Assembly (NCBI GenBank): GCA_049511715.1 | Contig: JBEKXU010000053.1 | Span: forward strand, 1 to 11,790 | Source: JBEKHT01 sp049511715 | GTDB taxonomy: Bacteria > Chloroflexota > Anaerolineae > Anaerolineales > RBG-16-64-43 | Length of the DNA stretch: 11,790 nt | Reading direction: 5' to 3' | Part shown: in pieces, positions 1 to 4,720 of the stretch | Position numbering within the stretch: the first letter of the stretch is position 1 | How the letters are laid out: every line of letters starts with the position of its first letter | Made by a program: the position numbers and the translations under genes | The notes under the pieces: generated by a model | The model's database searches: none | What the model was told of the DNA's origin: nothing | What the model saw: the letters and a program-made list of their open reading frames with translations, nothing else

Positions 1-150
1 TCTCTGCTCAGGCAAGCCAACGAGGCGCTGCTCACGACACTCCGAAGCCGACGGCACTCTCCGGTCCAGTTTCCGGCTCTCTTTTGTCCGCCAAGACCGG
101 CTTTCCGGCTGAGCTTCTAGGGGTCGACCGCGTGCGGAGACCCTCCCGCG
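1..150. other. Left edge, no gene supported
   Basis: I see no convincing gene here. One plus-strand frame stays open from the window edge to a TAG at 118-120 (about 39 codons), so the last codons of an upstream gene are possible. Its codon third positions are mixed rather than G/C-biased like the neighbouring genes, and I recognise no motif in it. A small hairpin can be drawn at 120-144 (GGGTC pairing with GACCC, with a nested CCG/CGG), but no T-run follows it, so it is a weak terminator candidate at best. Confidence 0.3.
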
Positions 151-155
151 CCCCA

Positions 156-164
156 TGATATACT
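156..164 (+). promoter_or_regulatory. Possible extended -10 promoter for the selenoprotein gene
   Basis: TGATATACT at 156-164 fits an extended -10 element (TGn followed by TATACT, five of six matches to TATAAT). It would start transcription near 171, giving a leader of about 27 nt before the ATG at 198. No recognisable -35 box lies 16-18 bp upstream, which is tolerated for extended -10 promoters. It is the only AT-rich patch in this stretch. The assignment rests on sequence match only. Confidence 0.4.
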
Positions 165-197
165 GGCGCGCAAATCGGGTTGACAGAGGAGAAGGAC

Positions 198-443
198 ATG
201 CACGAAATCGAGATAGTCTATTGCGCGGTTTGACACTACACCGACCGGGCCGTCAGTCTGACGGCCGAACTGCTCGGCAAGCACGAGCCTCAGATTTCCG
301 GCATCCGCCTGGTGCCGTCGGACGGAGGTCGGTTTGAGGTGAGCTTGGACTCCCGGCTGCTGTATTCCAAGCTGGCGACCCACCGGCACCCGGAGCCTGG
401 GGAAATTGCCGGGATAGTAGCCAAGGAACTGGGTCAATCCTAG
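198..443 (+). CDS. SelT/SelW/SelH (Rdx) family selenoprotein with in-frame UGA
   Basis: Predicted 81-residue thioredoxin-like redox protein of the SelW/Rdx family, read through a TGA at codon 12 (231-233). The N-terminus reads MHEIEIVYCAVU: Cys9 and Sec12 form the CxxU redox motif directly after the first beta strand, exactly where SelW-type proteins carry CxxU or CxxC. The rest also fits the family: an amphipathic helix (about residues 15-27), a GGRFEVSLDSRLLYSK beta hairpin (about 44-59), then HPEPGEIAGIV leading into the C-terminal helix. Length matches the family (about 70-100 residues). The start is set by AGAGGAG at 185-191, 6 nt before ATG; the upstream in-frame stop is at 156-158. After the UGA the first possible start is a GTG at codon 39, too short to be called, so the gene is easily missed. 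trpS follows closely. Family function is thought to be thiol/selenol redox; the in vivo substrate is unknown. A Cys-to-stop pseudogene is the alternative, but the hairpin after the UGA and the intact downstream frame argue against it. Confidence 0.88.
231..233 (+). other. UGA codon predicted to encode selenocysteine (Sec12)
   Basis: In-frame TGA at codon 12 of the SelW-like gene. It sits at the second redox position of a CxxU motif (TGC GCG GTT TGA). Coding similarity to the family continues uninterrupted from this codon to TAG at 441-443, which is what recoding predicts and what an ordinary stop would not. Confidence 0.85.
248..266 (+). promoter_or_regulatory. Bacterial SECIS-like hairpin
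   Basis: A perfect 8-bp stem (GGCCGTCA at 248-255 with TGACGGCC at 259-266) closed by a GUC loop at 256-258. The stem begins 14 nt after the UGA and its GU loop bases fall 23-24 nt after it. Bacterial SECIS elements are coding-region hairpins just 3' of the UGA that present a GU-containing apical loop to SelB; position and loop agree with that. Unlike the classic E. coli fdhF element there is no bulged U in the stem, so the match is to the relaxed consensus. It lies inside the coding sequence (residues 17-23). Confidence 0.75.
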
Positions 444-480
444 CTCCTCGACCATGGACCCCACGCAAGAAGGGCAAGCG

Positions 481-1467
481 ATGGCCGGCAGGGGACGCGT
501 GTTTTCCGGCGCCCGCCCCACGGGGCGCCAGCATCTGGGCAACTACCTGGGAGCCATCCAGAACTATGTGGCCCTGCAGGCGGATTACGATTGCGTCTAT
601 TGCATCGTCGACCTGCACGCTCTGACCACCCTGGAGGACTTCAGGGAATTGCGTGACAACACAGCCCAGATGGCGCTGGACTGGCTGGCGGCGGGAATCG
701 ACCCGGAGCGGTCCATTGTTTTTGTGCAAAGTCATGTCCCTCAAGTCACCGAACTGCACACCATCCTCTCCATGTTTGTACCCCTTGGCAAACTCACCGA
801 CCTGCCGACGTTCAAGGAAAAGGCCCGTCTGCAGCCTCACAACATCAACTACGGCCTGGTCGGATACCCCGTGCTGATGGCGGCGGATATTGCCCTGTAC
901 AAGGCGGACACGGTCCCAGTCGGAATCGATCAGGAGAGCCATATCGAATTCGCGCGTGAGGTCGTCCGGGCCTTCAACTTCCGGGTAGGTCGTCCGGTCC
1001 TGATCGAGCCCCAGATGAAGACGACGGTGTTCCCCAAGGTTCTGGGAACCGATGGTCAGCAAAAGATGAGCAAGAGCCTGAACAATCACATCGAGCTGGC
1101 GCTCACTCCCGAGCAGACAGTGCAGCGGGTGATGACCATGGTAACCGACCCCCAGCGGACTCATCGCCATATCCCTGGGCGACCGGAGGTCTGCAACGTC
1201 TTCAGCCTCCACCACTCGTTCACGCCCTCCGCTGAGGTCGACCAAATCGAGCGCGACTGCCGTTCCGCAGCCCTCGGATGCGTGGACTGCAAACATCGGC
1301 TGGCGGAAGGGATCAATGCCGAACTGGGCGCCTTTCGCAAGCGACGGGAGACCCTGGCGCGGGAACCCTCCCACGTCTGGGATGTCCTCGCGGATGGAGC
1401 CAGCCGCGCCTCCCAGATCGCCTCGCGGACAATCTCGGAAGTCCGTGAGGCGCTCGGGCTCCCCTAG
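481..1467 (+). CDS. trpS: Tryptophanyl-tRNA synthetase
   Basis: Cytoplasmic class Ic aminoacyl-tRNA synthetase that activates tryptophan with ATP and charges tRNA-Trp. From the ATG at 481 the product is 328 residues, the usual bacterial length. Visible signatures: the HIGH-type motif TGRQHLGN (about 14-21), the tryptophan/ATP pocket segment GIDQESH (about 148-154), and KMSKS (195-199). The C-terminal half shows the family's GCVDCK segment and a final helical block. I prefer 481 over the in-frame ATG at 454: AAGAAGGG (467-474) lies 6 nt upstream of 481, no Shine-Dalgarno precedes 454, and family members start shortly before the RVFSGxRPTG strand. It begins 37 bp after the selenoprotein stop and ends 47 bp before dtd, so the three are probably co-transcribed. 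Confidence 0.96.
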   Translation: MAGRGRVFSGARPTGRQHLGNYLGAIQNYVALQADYDCVYCIVDLHALTTLEDFRELRDNTAQMALDWLAAGIDPERSIVFVQSHVPQVTELHTILSMFVPLGKLTDLPTFKEKARLQPHNINYGLVGYPVLMAADIALYKADTVPVGIDQESHIEFAREVVRAFNFRVGRPVLIEPQMKTTVFPKVLGTDGQQKMSKSLNNHIELALTPEQTVQRVMTMVTDPQRTHRHIPGRPEVCNVFSLHHSFTPSAEVDQIERDCRSAALGCVDCKHRLAEGINAELGAFRKRRETLAREPSHVWDVLADGASRASQIASRTISEVREALGLP

Positions 1468-1514
1468 GCGGGGCGCTTTTCACTCCGGACGGGTTCTTTC
1501 GGAACGGATGACCG

Positions 1515-1964
1515 ATGCGAGCGGTGCTCCAAAGGGTCTCCCGGGCCCAGGTCTCAGTCAGCGGCCGCAAGGTGGCCGAGATCGGGACGGGGTACGTGAT
1601 CCTCCTGGGAATCGAACCGACCGACGGCCAGCTTGCGGCGGACCAGTTGGCGGAAAAGTGCGCCCAATTGCGACTTTTCCCCGATGACCAAGGCAAGACG
1701 AACCGGTCGATCCGCGACGTGGGCGGCGAGGCCCTGGTGATCTCCCAGTTCACATTGCTGGCGGACACCCACCGAGGCCGGCGACCGTCCTTCGCGGGGG
1801 CGGCCTCCCCAGCCCAAGCCAGGCCGCTGTATGAGCACTTCGCCGGGTGCATGAGGAAACTCGGGGTCCCGGCTTGCACGGGCGAGTTCGGCGCCCACAT
1901 GCTGGTGGAGATTCAAAACGACGGGCCGTTCACGCTGGTTCTGGATCAGCGGGGGGAAGAATGA
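1515..1964 (+). CDS. dtd: D-aminoacyl-tRNA deacylase
   Basis: Homodimeric tRNA proofreading enzyme that hydrolyses D-aminoacyl-tRNA (and, in studied homologues, glycine mischarged on tRNA-Ala). The 149-residue product has the full DTD length. It carries both family signatures: SQFTLLAD (77-84) and the cross-subunit Gly-cisPro motif in NDGPFT (135-140; most members have NDGPVT). The N-terminus MRAVLQRVSRAQVSV is typical of the fold's first strand. An out-of-frame ATG at 1508 lies just upstream; only weak purine-rich sequence (GGAACGG, 1501-1507) precedes the chosen start, so translation may depend on coupling to trpS. Its 3' end overlaps era, on the other strand, by 19 bp. Confidence 0.95.
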   Translation: MRAVLQRVSRAQVSVSGRKVAEIGTGYVILLGIEPTDGQLAADQLAEKCAQLRLFPDDQGKTNRSIRDVGGEALVISQFTLLADTHRGRRPSFAGAASPAQARPLYEHFAGCMRKLGVPACTGEFGAHMLVEIQNDGPFTLVLDQRGEE

Positions 1965-2893
1965 GCCCGTGGGCCGCGCCGGGCGGTCCGGAATCCAAGG
2001 CGCCGTAGCAGGGCCTCCCGTTCCCGCCAGTTCGGGTAAACCTTTACTCGCAAGGAAAGGAACAGGTCTCGGCCCAGGGCCGACTCAATTTGGGCACGGG
2101 CCTCCGTGCCAATCCGCTTCAGGCGCTCTCCCCCCTTGCCGATCAGGATCGGCTTGTGGCTCTCTTTTTCCACGATCAGGGTCGCGTCCACAAAGGTTTT
2201 CCCACGCTCGCGCTCAAGAAACTGATTCACAATCACGGCCAGGCCGTGAGGGACTTCCTCCCGCACTTGACGGAGCGCCGCCTCCCGAACTAGCTCGCCG
2301 ACGATCTCTCGTTCCGTGGAAGCGGTAACCTGCTCGGGCGGGTAAAGCGCTGGACCGAGGGGAAGACGAGCGACCACGGCCTGGAGTAACTCGGGGATCC
2401 CCTGGCCCGAGGCCGCGGACACCCTCCTCAACGGCACCCCGGGGAGCAGCAAGCGAATCTCCTCCGCCAAGGACGGGAGATCGGCTGGAGAAATCAGGTC
2501 GCCTTTGTTGGCAACGGGGAGGGTCTTCTCGCCAGCGCCCAGCGCCCCAACCCGCTGCGCCACGAGCCGGTCCTCCGCCGCGAGAGGGCGGCTGGCATCC
2601 AGGACCCACAGGATCAGGTCCGCGTCCTGCAACGCCTGCTCTGCCGTCTGGGCCATGACTTCGCCCAGCGCGTCGCGGGGAACATGAAACCCCGGGGTGT
2701 CCACCAGGACGGCCTGGGCCTCGGGCAGGGTCAAGATTCCGATCTGGCGAACCCGGGTCGTTTGGGGCCGTCGGGAGACCGCAGCCAGCTTCTGGCCGAT
2801 CAAGGCGTTAAGCAAGGTCGACTTGCCGACATTGGGACGGCCAACCAGGGCGACCACCCCCGACCGGTGCCGGCTGGATTCTTCTCTTATCAT
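1946..2893 (-). CDS. era: GTPase Era
   Basis: Essential-type GTPase that binds 16S rRNA and helps 30S subunit maturation. The 315-residue product has the expected two domains. The N-terminal G domain shows G1 GRPNVGKST (18-26), switch I RRPQTTRVRQIG (41-52), G3 DTPG (65-68), G4 NKGD (129-132) and a G5-like SAASG (159-163). The C-terminal KH domain carries the GKGG loop (252-255) followed by the RNA-binding helix. No Shine-Dalgarno sits at normal distance from the ATG at 2893; an AAGGAGGGG run is about 30 nt further upstream. A -10-like TACAAT ends 7 nt before the ATG, so a leaderless transcript is possible. A hairpin upstream (2949-2980) insulates it from the fatty-acid operon. Confidence 0.96.
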   Translation of the reverse strand: MIREESSRHRSGVVALVGRPNVGKSTLLNALIGQKLAAVSRRPQTTRVRQIGILTLPEAQAVLVDTPGFHVPRDALGEVMAQTAEQALQDADLILWVLDASRPLAAEDRLVAQRVGALGAGEKTLPVANKGDLISPADLPSLAEEIRLLLPGVPLRRVSAASGQGIPELLQAVVARLPLGPALYPPEQVTASTEREIVGELVREAALRQVREEVPHGLAVIVNQFLERERGKTFVDATLIVEKESHKPILIGKGGERLKRIGTEARAQIESALGRDLFLSLRVKVYPNWREREALLRRLGFRTARRGPRAHSSPR

Positions 2894-2899
2894 GCGGCC

Positions 2900-2905
2900 A
2901 TTGTA
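2900..2905 (-). promoter_or_regulatory. Possible -10 box for a leaderless era transcript
   Basis: On the minus strand TACAAT (five of six to TATAAT) is followed by six bases and then the era ATG, so the A of ATG is the seventh base after the box, where transcription would normally start. The position where a -35 box would fall (2923-2928) reads GGCCGC, a poor match. Together with the missing Shine-Dalgarno this is the pattern of leaderless genes. Sequence match only. Confidence 0.4.
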
Positions 2906-2948
2906 GTCGCCGCAGAAGGTTTGCGGCCACCCCTCCTTCCCAAAATGA

Positions 2949-2980
2949 GCGCACCCGGTCAGGGTTCCTGCCGGGTGCGC
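2949..2980 (-). terminator. Hairpin ending the fatty-acid operon
   Basis: Perfect 10-bp inverted repeat GCGCACCCGG (2949-2958) with CCGGGTGCGC (2971-2980), extended inside by CAGG/CCTG (2960-2963 with 2967-2970) after one bulged base, leaving a GTT loop. It begins 25 bp beyond the SCP2 gene stop, in the gap before era. On the minus strand it is followed by TCATTTT, a short imperfect U-tract, so it is likely an intrinsic terminator of moderate strength or a 3'-end stabilising stem. Confidence 0.7.
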
Positions 2981-3004
2981 CCACCCTTGCCCTTTCGGCC
3001 AGCC

Positions 3005-3334
3005 CTACGGCTTCTTGAAGAAGCCCATCAACTTCATGGAGAGACCCAGATCACCCGCCAGCTTGAGCTTACCCTGGGCAAAGGCCGCCATGCCATCCAA
3101 TCCCCCGGTCACAATCGAGTTGAAATCCTCGAGGGTGGAGGTTAGCGTGAGCCGGGGGGTGGGCGCCGTCCCCGGTGCGACCGTGCACTTGCCATTGCCC
3201 AGGTTCATGACCCAGTCCCCGCCTCCTTCCCCGGTCAGATGGAACTGGACCACGGCGTTCACACCCGCCGCCTTGTCGGGAAGGAAGTTCGCTGCCATTC
3301 CCTCCAGAATCTGTTTGGACGATAGACCAGCCAT
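3005..3334 (-). CDS. SCP2 sterol-transfer-domain protein
   Basis: A 109-residue stand-alone SCP2 (sterol carrier protein 2) domain. SCP2 domains are soluble lipid/acyl-CoA-binding folds with a hydrophobic tunnel; in this context it probably binds acyl-CoA or another lipid intermediate (inference). The alternating-strand segment FHLTGEGGGDWVMNLGNGK (about 31-49), the LTSTLEDFNSIVTGGLDGMAAFAQGKLKL core split over about 63-92, and the C-terminal helix LSMKLMGFF (about 98-106) are typical. The frame is open upstream to 3436, but AAGGAGG at 3340-3346 lies 5 nt before the ATG at 3334, which fixes the start. Last gene of the operon, 31 bp after the thiolase stop. Confidence 0.9.
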   Translation of the reverse strand: MAGLSSKQILEGMAANFLPDKAAGVNAVVQFHLTGEGGGDWVMNLGNGKCTVAPGTAPTPRLTLTSTLEDFNSIVTGGLDGMAAFAQGKLKLAGDLGLSMKLMGFFKKP

Positions 3335-3365
3335 GCCTGCCTCCTTAGATTGAGCCCGAATTCCG

Positions 3366-4667
3366 TTAGCGGCCGAGATTCTCAAGAACTCCCGCGGCTC
3401 CCATGCCGCCCCCGATGCACATGGTGACCAGGCCATACCGGGCGTGCCTTCGTTTCATTTCATAGAGGATCTGGGTGGACAACTTTGCTCCCGTGCAGCC
3501 CAAAGGATGCCCGAGGGCAATCGCCCCCCCGTTGACGTTCACTCGCTCGGGATCCATCTTCAGCTTGCGGATGACGGCCAGGCTCTGTGCCGCAAAGGCC
3601 TCATTCAGCTCGATCAGATCGATCTGCTCCAGCTTGAGTCCGGCGCGCTCGAGGGCTCTTGGGACAGCGGCGATCGGACCCACGCCCATCACCTCGGGAG
3701 GCACTCCCCGGACTGCGAAGGCAACGTAGCGCGCCAGCGGCTTCAGTCCCAGGGTTGCAGCTCGTTTGGCTTCCATGAGCACGAGAGCCGCCGCCCCGTC
3801 GGAGGTCTGCGAGGAATTGCCAGGGGTGACCGTTCCTCCTTGCAGGAACGCTGGCTTGAGACGGGAGAGGGCCTCCAGGTTCGTGTCCCGACGTGGCCCT
3901 TCGTCCGCCTCAAACTGGAACTTGCGCGTCGCCGGCCGACCCTCCTCGTCCAGCCCGGCCACCTCGACCTGGAGCGGCAGGATTTCCTCCGCAAACCTGC
4001 CTGCGGCCTGAGCCGCGACCGCCTTCTCATGGCTCCGCAGGGAGAAGCGGTCCTGATCCTCCCGGCTGACCTGGTACTCCTTGGCGACCCTCTCGGCGGT
4101 CAAGCCCATGCTGAGATAGACCCCCGGCCAATCGAGGGCGAACTGAGGATTGGGACTGAACTTGTTTCCGGTCATGGGCACCATGCTCATGGACTCCGTG
4201 CCCGCCACAATGACAACCTCCGACTGCCCCGCGAGAATCTCCTGCGCCCCCATCGCGAGCGCCTGCAAGCCCGAGGAGCAGAAGCGGTTCACCGTGGCCC
4301 CGGGAACTTCCACCGGCAACCCTGCCCGCAGAGCCGCAATCCTTCCGACATTGAGCCCCTGTTCCGCTTCGGGAAAAGCGCAGCCGATGAGCACGTCGTC
4401 AATCAGCTGGGGGTCGAAGGAGCCGGCCCTTCGGTAGGCCTCCTGGATCGCGGCGGCGGCCATCTCATCCGGCCGGACCGTGCGCAACGAGCCGCGGGGT
4501 GCCCTCCCCACCGCGGTTCGAACGGCTGAAACGATGACCACCTCGCGCGCCGCCGGAGCCCGACCGGCCCGCGGCCGTGAGGTTTCCCTCGCCGGACCGG
4601 GCCGAGACCGAGCCGGCCGGCTCCTTGCCTTGCGAGACTTCGAAGCCTGGACTTTCGTCGCTGGCAT
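3366..4667 (-). CDS. Acetyl-CoA C-acyltransferase (thiolase) with basic N-terminal tail
   Basis: Catalyses the last beta-oxidation step: thiolytic cleavage of 3-ketoacyl-CoA to acetyl-CoA and a shortened acyl-CoA. The 433-residue product has all thiolase active-site motifs: nucleophile Cys130 in NRFCSSG, NEAFA (355-359), His387 in GHPLGCTG, and Cys417 in CIGGGMGAAG. The conserved domain only begins at REVVIVSAVRT (about residue 41). Before it lies a tail with 13 Lys/Arg and one acidic residue, rich in Ala, Pro and Ser. The start is well supported: AGGAGGTGATCC abuts the ATG, with the GGAGG core 6 nt away. It lies 53 bp after fadN and 31 bp before the SCP2 gene, matching the fadN-fadA order known from Bacillus. 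Degradative (fadA-type) function is inferred from the operon. Confidence 0.95.
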   Translation of the reverse strand: MPATKVQASKSRKARSRPARSRPGPARETSRPRAGRAPAAREVVIVSAVRTAVGRAPRGSLRTVRPDEMAAAAIQEAYRRAGSFDPQLIDDVLIGCAFPEAEQGLNVGRIAALRAGLPVEVPGATVNRFCSSGLQALAMGAQEILAGQSEVVIVAGTESMSMVPMTGNKFSPNPQFALDWPGVYLSMGLTAERVAKEYQVSREDQDRFSLRSHEKAVAAQAAGRFAEEILPLQVEVAGLDEEGRPATRKFQFEADEGPRRDTNLEALSRLKPAFLQGGTVTPGNSSQTSDGAAALVLMEAKRAATLGLKPLARYVAFAVRGVPPEVMGVGPIAAVPRALERAGLKLEQIDLIELNEAFAAQSLAVIRKLKMDPERVNVNGGAIALGHPLGCTGAKLSTQILYEMKRRHARYGLVTMCIGGGMGAAGVLENLGR

Positions 4668-4679
4668 GGATCACCTCCT
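4668..4679 (-). promoter_or_regulatory. Near-complete anti-16S Shine-Dalgarno of the thiolase gene
   Basis: AGGAGGTGATCC on the minus strand directly abuts the thiolase ATG and is complementary over 12 consecutive bases to the usual bacterial 16S rRNA 3' end. Most genes pair over 4-7 bases. It decides the start codon and thereby makes the basic N-terminal tail part of the protein. Confidence 0.8.
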
Positions 4680-4720
4680 ACCCCATCCTGGTCCTGTCGG
4701 TCGGAGACGGCCCCCGCCTC

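Noticed and set aside
180..185. Exact TTGACA as a -35 box for the left gene group
   Set aside because: It lies only 12 bp before the selenoprotein start, and the -10 position 17 bp on (CGAAAT) is poor and inside the gene; it could at most serve trpS.
454..480. Upstream ATG at 454 as the trpS start
   Set aside because: No Shine-Dalgarno precedes it, whereas the ATG at 481 has one at good spacing and matches the family N-terminus; it is kept only as an alternative.
253..1374. 373-codon open frame on the minus strand over trpS
   Set aside because: Antisense to an unambiguous trpS with HIGH and KMSKS motifs; no domain is recognisable in the antisense product.
3335..3436. Longer N-terminus for the SCP2 protein
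   Set aside because: The extension overlaps the thiolase 3' end, and a strong AAGGAGG directly precedes the internal ATG at 3334.
3444..4529. 361-codon open frame on the plus strand over the thiolase gene
   Set aside because: Antisense shadow of a well-supported thiolase; no Shine-Dalgarno and no recognisable motif.
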